Notes: generated from the sequence alone by a model not told the origin. 64,000 nt of DNA from Bryobacterales bacterium (GCA_003164035.1 PLRS01000045.1:101348-165347); one strand, 5' to 3'. Positions 35,034-43,663 are shown, numbered from the stretch's first letter. Translations and numbers: made by a program.

Positions 35034-35849
35034 ATGCAACACCGTTCATCCCCTAAAGCAGCCCTGGGCTTTGCTTGCCTACTATTATGCGCTGCCCCAC
35101 TGTGCGCCGATACCGCCGCCGGCATGGAGGCATTTCGCAACAAGGACTACCAGAAAGCGTTCAAGGAATGGAAAACCGCCGCGGACGCCGGTTCGGCCGA
35201 AGCGCAGTTCGACCTGGGCGTACTCTATGCCCAGGGAAAAGGAACCAGAAGGGATTTGACCGAGGCTACCTTCTGGTATCGCCACGCCGCCGACCAGGGA
35301 AACGCGGCCGCGGCCTTTGCCCTCGGCGAGATGTACGCTCGCGGCTGGGGTGCGCCTCGCGACGAGGTCGAGGCCATGCGCTGGTTCCAGATGGCTGCCG
35401 GCGGACCGGACACCGACCCGTTGCCCCCCAATTGGGTCGCAGTTGAGGGCTATGGCATACCGCAGGATTACGCCCAGGCTGCCTACTGGTATCACGCGGC
35501 CGCCATGAAAGGCCAAGCTGAAGCGCAATATGCCTTGGCGTGGCTCTACGCCTCCGGTAAGGGCGTGGAGCGCGACCCGGAGCAGGCCTACCACTGGACG
35601 CGCGCCTCCGCCAGCCGCGGCTATGCTCCCGCCCAAGCCCGCCTGGGCCTTCGTTACGCCGAAGGCGACGGCGTATCGCAGGATCATCAAAAGGCCTACT
35701 TCTGGCTGACCCTGGCCTATAACCGCGGCGAAAAGCGTTTCGAAAAGCAGCGCGCCGCCGAAGCCGCCAAGCTAAACCCCGCCGATGCCAAACAGCTCGA
35801 GGCCGCGGCCCAAACCTGGCAGCCGCGGAACTTGTCGGCACAGAAATAA
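35034..35849 (+). CDS. Exported Sel1-repeat protein
   Basis: A 271-aa protein with a signal peptide (AALGFACLLLCAAPLCAD) and about six Sel1-like (TPR-related) repeats, for example AEAQFDLGVLYAQGKGTRRD, AAAFALGEMYARGWGAPRDE, AQYALAWLYASGKGVERDPE and APAQARLGLRYAEGDGVSQD. The third repeat is interrupted by an insert (GGPDTDPLPPNWVAVEGYGI). Such solenoids act as scaffolds in envelope or signalling complexes. A GGGAGG Shine-Dalgarno sequence lies 8 bp before the ATG. Partner unknown. Confidence 0.88.
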   Translation: MQHRSSPKAALGFACLLLCAAPLCADTAAGMEAFRNKDYQKAFKEWKTAADAGSAEAQFDLGVLYAQGKGTRRDLTEATFWYRHAADQGNAAAAFALGEMYARGWGAPRDEVEAMRWFQMAAGGPDTDPLPPNWVAVEGYGIPQDYAQAAYWYHAAAMKGQAEAQYALAWLYASGKGVERDPEQAYHWTRASASRGYAPAQARLGLRYAEGDGVSQDHQKAYFWLTLAYNRGEKRFEKQRAAEAAKLNPADAKQLEAAAQTWQPRNLSAQK

Positions 35850-35883
35850 GTGGTACAGGCTCCAGCCAGGCTGTAGAGCCGCG

Positions 35884-38430
35884 TTACTCCCACGCCGCCA
35901 CCGGCGCCAACCCGCTCGCCTCGTCGCGCCCCGTCTCGATCCGCAACCGCCGCCCATCGGTGAGGATTGTTACCGCGCCATCCGCATCCGTCCGGTATAC
36001 CGTCACGCCGTGCTGCGCCATCCGCTCCAGCACGTCCCGGTGCGGATGCCCGTAGCTGTTCTCCAGGCCCACCGAAATGATGGCAAATAGCGGCGCCGCC
36101 GCGTTCAAGAACTCTTCCGTGCTCGACGTGTGGCTGCCATGGTGCGCCACTTTCAGCACGTCCACCGGCGCCACTTCATTCTCGTCTACCATGCGCCGCT
36201 CGATCGGCTTTTCCACGTCGCCGCTCAGCAAAAAGCTGCGCGCACCGTAGCGCAGGCGCAGCACCAGCGAGTCGTTGTTCTTGGGTATCTCGGCCGGCAG
36301 ATAGTCCGCGAACGGCGCCAGCACCTCCATTTGCGTGCCGCCATAGGAAAAATGCCGCCCGGTTTCCATCGGCACGATGCGAATCCCGGCCGCCTGCGCC
36401 TCGTGCCGCAATTTGTTCCAGGTCGGGCTATCGGGCGTGGCCCCGGTCCACAATTCGCGCGGATGAAAATCCCGCACCAGCGCCGGCAACCCCCCAATGT
36501 GGTCTTCATGCGCGTGAGAAAGCGCCACCACGTCCAATCGCCGCATGCCGCGCTCCCACAGGTACGGCGCCACCACATCCTCTCCGATATCCAGTTGCGA
36601 ACCCGGCCGGTTCCCGAAAGCGGGAATGCCGCCGCCGTCCACCAGCAGCCGCTTGCCGTCGGGCAGAACCACCAGCAGGCTGTCGCCCTGGCCCACGTCA
36701 ATCGCCGTCAATTCCAGTTGTCCCGGCCATGTCCTGGCCGCAAACGGCTGCCATACCAGCAGCGCCAACGCCGCCGCCAGCACCAACGCCGTCGCCACCC
36801 GCCACCGCTTGCCCCGCGCGGCACCTGCCGCGGCACCTGCCGCAACCCCCGCCGCCACCAGCGCCAGCGCAAATGCCACCCCCAGCCACACTGGCGGTGT
36901 CGGGATCCGCCAGTCCGGATCGATTCCCGCGTGCCAGTGCACCACCACCCGGGAAAGCCCCAACAGCCATCCGCCTACCGCCGCTACCCAATGCCAGCCC
37001 GTCAGCACCGCCACGAACCCCACCGGCACGGCCAGTCCCATCGCCGGCACTACCAGCGCATTGGCGCTCAGCCCGGTCACCCCCAGCCGGTGGAAATAGA
37101 CGATCATCGGCAGCGCCAGCCCGGCTTGCGTCACCGCCGAAACCAGCGCCACTTCGTACAGAAAAAACAAAACGCGCGCTGGCACCACCACCGCCCATCG
37201 CGCTACTCTCGCCGGCGCCCGCAGCGCCAACTGCAGGGTTTCGGCCAGCAACCGCATCTCGATCCGAAACTGCGCCACCCGCGGAGCCGCGCCCAGATCG
37301 CGCCGCCTGTCGCCCAGCCCGAGAAGTCCCCGCCCCAGCGGCCCCGAAGTAGCCCGAATCAGCGGCGTTGCGAATGCGCCCAGAAACGCCACCGCCAGAA
37401 AGGTCAACTGGAAGCTGGCATCGAAGAGCTGTTCCGGATCGAACAGCAGGAACCCCAGCGCCACCGCCGCCAGCAGGTTCAGCGGGCGCCGGTCGCGGTA
37501 GAAGTAGCTGCCCACCGCGTAGATCGATAAACCCGCCGCCGACCGGACGCAGGGCGCGCCCCACCCCGATACCAGCGCGTACAACCACGCCATCGCCGCC
37601 GTCGCCGCCAGCGCCACCCCTTCCGGCACGAAACACAGCCGCAGCAGAAACAGAAAGAACGCCGCCAGAATGGCCACGTGCGTGCCCGAAATCACCAGCG
37701 CGTGAAACGTGCCGGTATTGCGGTAATCGTCCGTCCAAACCCGCCGCAATTGATACTGCTGGCCGATCAGCACCGCCTGCATCATCCCCACCCGGTAGGC
37801 GTCCGGTTGCCACAGCTTCTCAATCCGTTCGAGAGCCGCTACGCGCAGATTCATGGCCGCCCCCGCCAGCGCGTTTCCACAGCGCCCCGGCAGCTTGCGC
37901 AGCCCCGCCGCCGCGCCCGATGCCGTCCAGTACACTTCCTTCCTCGCCAGGTACCGCGCGTAGTCGAATGCCCCCGGGTTGCCGTAATTGCGGGGCTTGC
38001 GAATCTTGGCTTCCATCTCGATCCGCTCGCCGTACCGCAGTGCCGGCAGGGTTTCGTCCGGCTTGGTGTAAAGCGTTACCTGCGCCCGCGCCCCCGGCTC
38101 CAACTCCAGCTCAAATCGCTCCCGCTCGCCCGACACCGCCGCCGGTTCCACTACGCATCCTGAAAGCACCACCGTTTCACGCGCTTCGGCATCGATCCAT
38201 GGCGGAGCCCCCGGCGCATGTTCCAGCTCCGCCAGCGCCCCGCCGAATACCAGCCCTACCGCGCCGCACACCCCCGCCAGCCACCGCGACCCCCTCCACA
38301 GCGCCAGCGCCCCTAGCGCCAGCAGCATAGCAATCGCGATCAGCAGTTCTCCCTGCCCAAACGGAACCAGCCGCGCCGCCAGAATCCCCGACGCCAGCGC
38401 AGCCACCGGAATGAGCAGCGGATCTTGCAC
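35884..38430 (-). CDS. comEC: ComEC/Rec2 DNA-uptake channel with metallo-beta-lactamase domain
   Basis: The GTG at 38430 gives 848 residues; the frame runs on to an ATG at 38601, but that extension crosses a large inverted repeat and has no membrane character. Order: two N-terminal helices, a soluble OB-like DUF4131 region, the Competence domain with about ten helices (TFHALVISGTHVAILAAFFL is the key block), and a C-terminal metallo-beta-lactamase-like domain with VGQGDSLLVVLPDGKRLLVD, LSHAHEDHIGG and VLKVAHHGSHTSS. This is the full architecture of ComEC, which moves single-stranded DNA into the cytoplasm during natural transformation. The zinc-site HxHxDH motif is intact. No other competence genes lie in the window. 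Confidence 0.92.
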   Translation of the reverse strand: MQDPLLIPVAALASGILAARLVPFGQGELLIAIAMLLALGALALWRGSRWLAGVCGAVGLVFGGALAELEHAPGAPPWIDAEARETVVLSGCVVEPAAVSGERERFELELEPGARAQVTLYTKPDETLPALRYGERIEMEAKIRKPRNYGNPGAFDYARYLARKEVYWTASGAAAGLRKLPGRCGNALAGAAMNLRVAALERIEKLWQPDAYRVGMMQAVLIGQQYQLRRVWTDDYRNTGTFHALVISGTHVAILAAFFLFLLRLCFVPEGVALAATAAMAWLYALVSGWGAPCVRSAAGLSIYAVGSYFYRDRRPLNLLAAVALGFLLFDPEQLFDASFQLTFLAVAFLGAFATPLIRATSGPLGRGLLGLGDRRRDLGAAPRVAQFRIEMRLLAETLQLALRAPARVARWAVVVPARVLFFLYEVALVSAVTQAGLALPMIVYFHRLGVTGLSANALVVPAMGLAVPVGFVAVLTGWHWVAAVGGWLLGLSRVVVHWHAGIDPDWRIPTPPVWLGVAFALALVAAGVAAGAAAGAARGKRWRVATALVLAAALALLVWQPFAARTWPGQLELTAIDVGQGDSLLVVLPDGKRLLVDGGGIPAFGNRPGSQLDIGEDVVAPYLWERGMRRLDVVALSHAHEDHIGGLPALVRDFHPRELWTGATPDSPTWNKLRHEAQAAGIRIVPMETGRHFSYGGTQMEVLAPFADYLPAEIPKNNDSLVLRLRYGARSFLLSGDVEKPIERRMVDENEVAPVDVLKVAHHGSHTSSTEEFLNAAAPLFAIISVGLENSYGHPHRDVLERMAQHGVTVYRTDADGAVTILTDGRRLRIETGRDEASGLAPVAAWE

Positions 38431-38463
38431 AATTTCGTTACCGGGCCGTGAAAAATCAAATTC

Positions 38464-38533
38464 AAGCCGCCGAGGAACGCCGATAAATTCAGATAACCCC
38501 TTTGGTTTCTTTATCGGCGTTCCTCGGCGGCTT
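38464..38533. repeat. Perfect 24-bp inverted repeat upstream of comEC
   Basis: The arms 38464-38487 and 38510-38533 are perfectly complementary, separated by 22 bp. The stem contains gccgccgaggaacgccg. It lies between the divergent comEC and hicBA genes. It could be a bidirectional terminator, a cis-regulatory hairpin, or a small mobile repeat. Confidence 0.9.
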
Positions 38534-38661
38534 CCAAATCGCCAGATAAGGAAGTGCCTACCCGCGCACGAAACTCTCAGCATCCGCACAAAAATGCACA
38601 AACGCTGGCAATCATGCCACCCGGGCGGTCTTGGTCCATACTGTAGTCAGAGGCACCAGCA

Positions 38662-38883
38662 ATGAAGCGAACCATCCAAGTGCGGATAACCAAGGGCGAA
38701 CGCCAGTTTGTGGCCGAGTGCCTCGACCTTCCCGTGGTCACCCAAGCTGCCACCCTGGATGAACTCGCCAACAACATCCGCGAGGCCATTGCCCTCCATC
38801 TCGAGGGCGAAGACCTTTCCGAACTTGGCTTCTCCCCCGATCCTACGATCCTGGCCACCATGGAACTTGAAGCCGTGGCCTGA
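38662..38883 (+). CDS. hicB: HicB-type antitoxin
   Basis: A 73-aa protein with the partial RNase-H-like HicB fold: MKRTIQVRITKGERQFVAEC, LDLPVVTQAATLDELANNIR, and EAIALHLEGE. The length fits short HicB proteins that lack a C-terminal HTH. Its TGA shares one base with the toxin ATG (TGATG), so the two are coupled. It is expected to bind and block HicA. Confidence 0.9.
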   Translation: MKRTIQVRITKGERQFVAECLDLPVVTQAATLDELANNIREAIALHLEGEDLSELGFSPDPTILATMELEAVA

Positions 38884-39128
38884 TGCCAAAAATGCGAGTC
38901 CTCTCCGGGCGTGAGGTGCTGAAAATCCTCGGCGAATTTGGCTTTCAGGACTTCGCACAGCGGGGGAGCCACATCAAGGTGCGCCGCGTTCTGCCAGATG
39001 GCCGTACCCAGTCGCTGACGGTTCCTGACCACGCCGAGATTGATCGGGGCACGCTCCACGCCATCTACCGGCAGGCATCCCGGTTCATCCCGGAGGCCCA
39101 ACTTCGCAGCAAGTTCTTCACGGATTAA
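38883..39128 (+). CDS. hicA: HicA-type mRNA interferase toxin
   Basis: An 81-aa double-stranded RNA-binding-fold protein. The sequence SGREVLKILGEFGFQDFAQR is followed by GSHIKVRR with the catalytic His, then LTVPDHAEIDRGTLHAIYRQ. These are the conserved HicA blocks. It cleaves mRNA when free of HicB. The order antitoxin then toxin is the less common one for this family, in which hicA often comes first. Confidence 0.9.
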   Translation: MPKMRVLSGREVLKILGEFGFQDFAQRGSHIKVRRVLPDGRTQSLTVPDHAEIDRGTLHAIYRQASRFIPEAQLRSKFFTD

Positions 39129-39644
39129 GCGCTGGAAGCGCGCGCCAAATCGGGCTAAACGCACAAAGGTGCACAAAAAGTGGCGCGCTGCCGCCCGAGC
39201 AGGCGCCTTCACAGTCTTACGGCAAGAAGTATCCAGAGTCGTCCTCGGAGCTAACGGCTCCCAATGAGCCGACCACAAACATAGACGGCTCTCCCAGCCC
39301 GATTGACGAACTACGCCCGTCCAGCGGTCACAGAATTTGATAATATTTCTTATTCCAATCGTTTCAACCCTCTACCGCCAATCCGGCCTTCCCACTCACC
39401 CCGCTTTTTTTCTCCTGCCAGCTATCGTGTAGCCGAGAGGTGGTCGCGATGACAGATTCCGGACTTACCGCTCAGCAACTCCGGGTTACCGACACTTTGT
39501 CACCCGGCGCCCTCGCCTGCCGGCGCCGCAACCTCACGCGTTTCCAGCCAGCCCCGGCTCACGCGTTTGAGAGTTTGAAGTTCTCGTCTCGGAATTACGG
39601 CCCTGGCCGAGTTAGTGAATCCATAAAGAAAGGAGAATACCTAA
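39129..39644. other. Leader region before the candidate RiPP locus, no gene seen
   Basis: An AT-richer stretch (about 39330-39365, including GATAATATT) stands out from the GC-rich surroundings and may hold the promoter of the locus; a TTGACG at 39303 is too far away to pair with it. A plus-strand frame beginning at 39440 is out of phase with the small peptide and looks spurious. Confidence 0.4.
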
Positions 39645-39698
39645 ATGACCGACGATCCTATCATCATCATTTTTGCCGGCAACGACAGCCTGTTCTAA
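39645..39698 (+). CDS. Candidate 17-residue RiPP precursor peptide
   Basis: A tiny ORF reading MTDDPIIIIFAGNDSLF. A strong Shine-Dalgarno sequence AAAGGAG (39629-39635) lies 9 bp before the ATG. It ends 60 bp before a radical SAM gene of the RiPP-maturation family and is followed at once by a GC-rich hairpin. This is the layout expected when a precursor is made in excess over its modifying enzyme. A run of four Ile followed by Phe-Ala would offer C-methylation sites. The peptide is shorter than known precursors such as PqqA, and no leader/core boundary is evident, so a regulatory leader peptide is the main alternative. I know no named family for it. Confidence 0.55.
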   Translation: MTDDPIIIIFAGNDSLF

Positions 39699-39705
39699 TC
39701 GGGAG

Positions 39706-39732
39706 CCGGGGAGCATGGGGGCGGCTCCCCGG
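39706..39732 (+). terminator. Hairpin between the small peptide and the radical SAM gene
   Basis: ccggggagc (39706-39714) pairs with gctccccgg (39724-39732) across a 9-base loop. There is no run of T after it, so partial termination, mRNA stabilisation of the peptide message, or attenuation are all possible. Confidence 0.6.
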
Positions 39733-39758
39733 ATTCTCTTACTTCTAGGAAAAAGAAA

Positions 39759-41519
39759 ATGCGCGTTCTTCTTCTGAATATGCCGTTCACGGCGAGGCTG
39801 ATTCCGAATATCGGCATCAGCATCTTGAAACCGTTGCTGAATCGTGAGACCGGCGTCCAATGCGACGTGCGTTACCCGTCTCTCTGGCTGTACCAGCGGG
39901 AACCCCAGGGGTACGACGCCGTCAGCATCGGGGACTGCCGTTCCTTAGTGGGCGAGTGGTTATTTAACCCGCTTAGGCCGCCGCTGGAATCGTTCATTGA
40001 CAAGGTGCGAACGGCCCCATTCGATTTAGCGCTCCGGCTCGACCCCCTTGTCGACAGCTTTCTGGACGACTGCATGGAGCGCCTGGAGCCTTCCCGCTAC
40101 GATCTCATCGGCTTCAGTGTCATGTTCCAGCAGTTGATGCCCTCTCTGGCGCTGGCGCGGCGGATCAAGCAAGCCTACCCTCATGTCAAGACAGTGTTCG
40201 GCGGAGCCACCATGTCTGGCGTCATGGGGGAGAGACTCCATGCCAAATTCCGCGAGGTCGATTACGTCGTTACCGGGGACGGCGAAGAGGCCCTTCCGGA
40301 GTTAGCACGGCGCATGAGAGACGGATCTTCCCCTCGCCTGATTCCCGGGCTGCTGGTGCGGGACGATCGGGGAAAGTCGGTGATGGATCTGCCGGCCCGT
40401 CCTTTCGAGAACCTGGACTCCTCGCCCTGCCCGGACTACTCGGATTATGTCGGCGATCCCGCCGCTCCGGAAGTCGATGACGTGTATTTTCTGGTGGAAG
40501 CGTCGCGCGGATGTTGGTGGGGGCAGAAACACCACTGCACCTTCTGCGGGTTAAACGCCAATGGCCTGGCGTTTCGACACAAGCGCCCGGAGAGAGTGAT
40601 GGATGAATTACATGGCGTGGCGGCCCAATATGGCGCCAAGTCTATCTGTATGTCGGATACCATTGCCGCGCGCAGCGTCTTTTCCGACGTGCTGCCCAAC
40701 CTGAAAACCCAGCCGGTGCCGGCCGGGCTGATCTGGCAAACCAAGGCGAACCTGAGCCGGCGTCAAATTCAAGACATGGCCGAAGCCGGTGTCAAGACGT
40801 TTCAGCCGGGCATCGAGTCGCTTAGCTCCCGCGTGCTGAAGATCATGAACAAGGGTGTGTCTCTCATCCAGGTGGTACAGACGCTGAAATGGGCCGCCGA
40901 ATTCGGGATAGAGACGAGTTGGAATATCCTTCTTGGTTTTCCGGGAGAAACCGAACAGGACTACATTGATATGAGCAAGGTAATCCCGCTGATCACTCAT
41001 CTGAAACCGCCCAAGGTGGCGAGCCAGATCAGGCTCGACCGATTCAGCCCGAACTTCGAACAGGCTCGGGAACTCGGTTTCCGTAACGTCCGCCCGTCGT
41101 GGATGTTCCAACACGCCTACCCGAACGACCTCACCCCCGAAGAGTTGACCGACCTGGCTTACTGGTTCGACTACGACCTCGAGGATGGGCTCTCGCGCGG
41201 GCCGGAATTGCTGCGGCACATCGTCGAGCCGGGGAAGGTCTGGAGGGATACACCCGGAGATTTGCGGGCGATACCCGGGACGCTTCCGGAATTGAAGTTA
41301 GTGGATACCCGGTGCGGCAAGAGCGCAGTCGAATTCGACCTGAACGGGATCGAGCGCCAGGTCTATGAGTTCTGCGCCGAGATCCGCGTGCTCCACCAGA
41401 TCCGCGAGCGCTTCGGCGAAGTCGAACCGTTCCTCGGCCGCATGGTGGATGCCGGATTCATGATCCAGGAGGGCGGCCGCTATCTCAGCCTGGCGCTCTC
41501 CGGGCCGTGGGCTGCCTGA
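39759..41519 (+). CDS. Cobalamin-type radical SAM enzyme, RiPP maturation C-methyltransferase family
   Basis: A 586-aa protein. Residues about 1-190 form a B12-binding-like domain (MRVLLLNMPFTARLIPNIGI, then KTVFGGATMSG and DYVVTGDGEEALPEL). The radical SAM core has the unusual spacing C252-x7-C260-x2-C263 in GCWWGQKHHCTFCGLN, the hallmark of the family named RiPP maturation radical SAM C-methyltransferase (TIGR03975, rSAM_ocin_1). FQPGIESLSSRVLKIMNKGV and SWNILLGFPGE are further core motifs. The C-terminal 150 residues may recognise the peptide. Family enzymes are expected to methylate unactivated carbons in ribosomal peptides. No protease, transporter or second enzyme is adjacent; a TrmB-like regulator follows 96 bp downstream. 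Confidence 0.88.
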   Translation: MRVLLLNMPFTARLIPNIGISILKPLLNRETGVQCDVRYPSLWLYQREPQGYDAVSIGDCRSLVGEWLFNPLRPPLESFIDKVRTAPFDLALRLDPLVDSFLDDCMERLEPSRYDLIGFSVMFQQLMPSLALARRIKQAYPHVKTVFGGATMSGVMGERLHAKFREVDYVVTGDGEEALPELARRMRDGSSPRLIPGLLVRDDRGKSVMDLPARPFENLDSSPCPDYSDYVGDPAAPEVDDVYFLVEASRGCWWGQKHHCTFCGLNANGLAFRHKRPERVMDELHGVAAQYGAKSICMSDTIAARSVFSDVLPNLKTQPVPAGLIWQTKANLSRRQIQDMAEAGVKTFQPGIESLSSRVLKIMNKGVSLIQVVQTLKWAAEFGIETSWNILLGFPGETEQDYIDMSKVIPLITHLKPPKVASQIRLDRFSPNFEQARELGFRNVRPSWMFQHAYPNDLTPEELTDLAYWFDYDLEDGLSRGPELLRHIVEPGKVWRDTPGDLRAIPGTLPELKLVDTRCGKSAVEFDLNGIERQVYEFCAEIRVLHQIRERFGEVEPFLGRMVDAGFMIQEGGRYLSLALSGPWAA

Positions 41520-41615
41520 AGTAGCGACGGAATCGGAGCCTTCCCCGCCGCCCTCCCTTGCCTCCGGCTTTTCCCCAGTCCCTCCGGCTGCATCTTTTGA
41601 TAAGGTGTAATGGAC

Positions 41616-42434
41616 ATGAGTGAAGACTTGGTCGAAGTCGACTTTCAGCGCTTCTGGCGGCGCCTGCAGCAACTGGGGCTGAATGCCTACGAATCGCGGT
41701 CCTACCTGGTGCTGCTGGGGCACTCGAAGTTCAAGGCGTTGGAATTGGCGGCTCGCTCGCACGTGCCGCGGCAAAAAATTTACGAAGTTCTCGATAGCCT
41801 GGTCGAGAAGGGATTCGCCCAAGTGGTGCAGGAAAAGACCAAGCTGTTCTCGGCGGTCGAACCGGGTCTGGCGATCCCCGCCTTTCTGTCGCGCCGCCGG
41901 CAAATCCTGGAGCAGGAATTGATGGACAGCAGCCGCTCCGGCACGGCGCTGACCGACGACTTGAAGGCTCTCTACTCCGAAGGCCAAGGCGGCCGCGGCA
42001 CCCTGGATTTCCTCCGCATCGTCACCGAGCCCGCTCAGACCGGCGCCGAATACCGCCGCATGCTCCAGGAGGTGAAGTACGAATACCTCGAATTCTCCCG
42101 TCCGCCGTACGCCGTCGATCCGCTCGACGAAAAACTGGTCAAGCAGGCTGCCTCCGGCGGCGTCGCCTGCCGCCTGCTCCTCGAAGCCGCTACCCTCGAT
42201 CACGACCATCGCCAGCGCCTCAGCGAATACGTGATGGCGGGCGTGGAAGTCCGCCTCGCCGATTCCCTTCCCATGAAACTCGCCCTCTTCGATACTCACA
42301 ACGGCATGATCGCCCTGCTCGATCCGGTAATCTCCCGGCCTTCCTGGACCGCCGTGGTCTTCCAGCACGACGGTATGGGCGAGGCCATGAAAGGCCTCTT
42401 CGAAGATCATTGGCGCCGCGGAAGAAATCTGTAG
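41616..42434 (+). CDS. TrmB-family transcriptional regulator
   Basis: A 272-aa protein if started at ATG 41616, which is spaced 8 bp from AAGGTG; an in-frame ATG at 41610 is too close to it. The N-terminus is a winged helix of TrmB type (LGLNAYESRSYLVLLGHSKF, then SHVPRQKIYEVLDSLVEKGF and VVQEKTKLFSAVEP). The rest resembles the C-terminal effector or dimerisation domain of sugar-specific TrmB regulators, with a PLD-like fold. These regulators are common in archaea and present in some bacteria. Its position after the radical SAM gene suggests it may control the candidate RiPP locus; a separate unit with the downstream TA pair is also possible. Confidence 0.8.
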   Translation: MSEDLVEVDFQRFWRRLQQLGLNAYESRSYLVLLGHSKFKALELAARSHVPRQKIYEVLDSLVEKGFAQVVQEKTKLFSAVEPGLAIPAFLSRRRQILEQELMDSSRSGTALTDDLKALYSEGQGGRGTLDFLRIVTEPAQTGAEYRRMLQEVKYEYLEFSRPPYAVDPLDEKLVKQAASGGVACRLLLEAATLDHDHRQRLSEYVMAGVEVRLADSLPMKLALFDTHNGMIALLDPVISRPSWTAVVFQHDGMGEAMKGLFEDHWRRGRNL

Positions 42435-42477
42435 TTCGCAAACAGTGCGCTAATCTGGAATAGGAGGCGGGGCGAGC

Positions 42478-42732
42478 ATGACCCTAATCATCGACCTTCC
42501 AGAGGACCTCGAGGCGGCCATCAGAATGCACGCGCAAGCGGAAGGCGTCGATGAGGCTGGCTACGCGCGCCGCGTTCTCGAACGCGCCCTGCGGACGAGC
42601 CTCGATCGGCCGGGGCCGCCGCTCAAAACCGGCCGCGGGCTCCTGGCAGGATACGGCCCGGCTCCGTCGGCGGATGAAATCGATGCCAACCGGGCCGATA
42701 TGTTTCGCGGCTTCGGTGAGAACGTTCCGTGA
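42478..42732 (+). CDS. vapB: VapB-type antitoxin, paralogue
   Basis: An 84-aa protein of the same length as the antitoxin at 34270-34524, with the same layout: MTLIIDLPEDLEAAIRMHAQ at the start and LLAGYGPAPSADEIDANRAD, MFRGF at the end. A ribosome binding site AGGAGG lies 13-18 bp upstream of the ATG. The middle third differs between the two, as expected for cognate specificity. Its TGA overlaps the toxin GTG. Confidence 0.88.
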   Translation: MTLIIDLPEDLEAAIRMHAQAEGVDEAGYARRVLERALRTSLDRPGPPLKTGRGLLAGYGPAPSADEIDANRADMFRGFGENVP

Positions 42733-43130
42733 TCGCCGGCGTTGCCGATACCCACGCGGCGCTCTGGCACCTGTTCGACGACACCAGGCTGTCGGCGCCG
42801 GCACGGGCCTTCATCGACAAGGCTGCTATCGACAGGCGCAGGATTGTCGTTTCTTCTGTCAGCCTTGCGGAAATCGTTTATCTCATCGAGAAGGGCCGTT
42901 TGCCGCCATCGGCCTATGTCGATTTGAGGGCTGCGCTGGGCGATCCGGATCACGTCCTGAAAGAAGCGCCGTTCACCCTTGAAATCGTCGACGCCGTGCG
43001 CCGGGTGCCGCGCGCCGCCGTGCCGGACATGCCCGATCGGATGGTCGCGGCCACAGCGGTCTACTTCGGCGTACCGGTCATCAGCCGTGACGGCCGCATT
43101 CGGGCCTCTACCGTCAGCACTGTTTGGTGA
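42729..43130 (+). CDS. vapC: PIN-domain toxin VapC, paralogue
   Basis: A 133-aa PIN protein starting at GTG 42729. Catalytic acids are in VADTHAALWHLF, SLAEIVYLIEK, PDMPDRMVAATAVYFG and VISRDGRIR. It aligns end to end without gaps with the VapC at 33872-34273 and has the same length. The two pairs lie 8.2 kb apart in opposite orientation, which suggests duplication or parallel acquisition. It appears intact. Confidence 0.92.
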   Translation: MIAGVADTHAALWHLFDDTRLSAPARAFIDKAAIDRRRIVVSSVSLAEIVYLIEKGRLPPSAYVDLRAALGDPDHVLKEAPFTLEIVDAVRRVPRAAVPDMPDRMVAATAVYFGVPVISRDGRIRASTVSTVW

Positions 43131-43174
43131 TGGCGGCGGCAGCGCAGCCAAGGACACGGCCACCGCGAGCCGTC

Positions 43175-43663
43175 TCACTTTTCCGCGAATTCCACCACGG
43201 CGCCGTCTATTTCGTCGATGCGGACCACGAACCGCTTCCGCTCCTGAAGTTGCGCTTCGGGCACTTCAAAACGCGCCGCCACCATGCGGTCGGCGGTCGA
43301 GTGCGGCGCTACAAAATCGCGCGCCTTGAACGATTCGTTGTACTTTTCCCCCAGCAGCGGCACGTTGGCGAAGAGCTGGCGGGCATCCGGTTCCGACGCC
43401 GTCTGGCCCTGGGTCCCGTTGCCGTTCTTGTCCTCCATGGTCACCGTCACCGCCTGCGCCATGAACTTGAAATCCGCTGGATTCTCGATGCGGTAATCGA
43501 TCACCACCACCGAGGCGTGCTCTTCCAGCGGGGCCGTGCGCACTTTCAGAAATTTGCCGTGCAGGTCGATGTGCGACCCCCGCTGCAGATAGAACACGCC
43601 CGCCACGGCCAGGGCGATCACCGCCAGGCCGATAGCAAGAGAAATGGCCAGAGTACGCGACAT
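43175..43663 (-). CDS. Membrane-anchored hypothetical protein
   Basis: A 162-aa protein from the ATG at 43663; a longer frame upstream overlaps purE and is spurious. One N-terminal transmembrane segment (TLAISLAIGLAVIALAVAGV) is followed by a soluble part with a beta-rich region (VVVIDYRIENPADFKFMAQA, then VTVTMEDKNGNGTQ). The soluble part resembles LEA/immunoglobulin-like accessory domains seen in periplasmic proteins, by general look only. It is divergent from purE with about 100 bp between starts. Function unknown. Confidence 0.7.
   Translation of the reverse strand: MSRTLAISLAIGLAVIALAVAGVFYLQRGSHIDLHGKFLKVRTAPLEEHASVVVIDYRIENPADFKFMAQAVTVTMEDKNGNGTQGQTASEPDARQLFANVPLLGEKYNESFKARDFVAPHSTADRMVAARFEVPEAQLQERKRFVVRIDEIDGAVVEFAEK

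Noticed and set aside
38430..38601. An N-terminal extension of ComEC to an upstream ATG
   Set aside because: It would translate through the 24-bp inverted repeat, yielding mirrored peptide segments; the GTG at 38430 gives the usual hydrophobic start.
39440..39748. A 102-codon plus-strand frame before the radical SAM gene
   Set aside because: It is out of phase with the strong ribosome binding site at 39629-39635, runs through the hairpin, and has no plausible start context. The 17-codon ORF is the better candidate.
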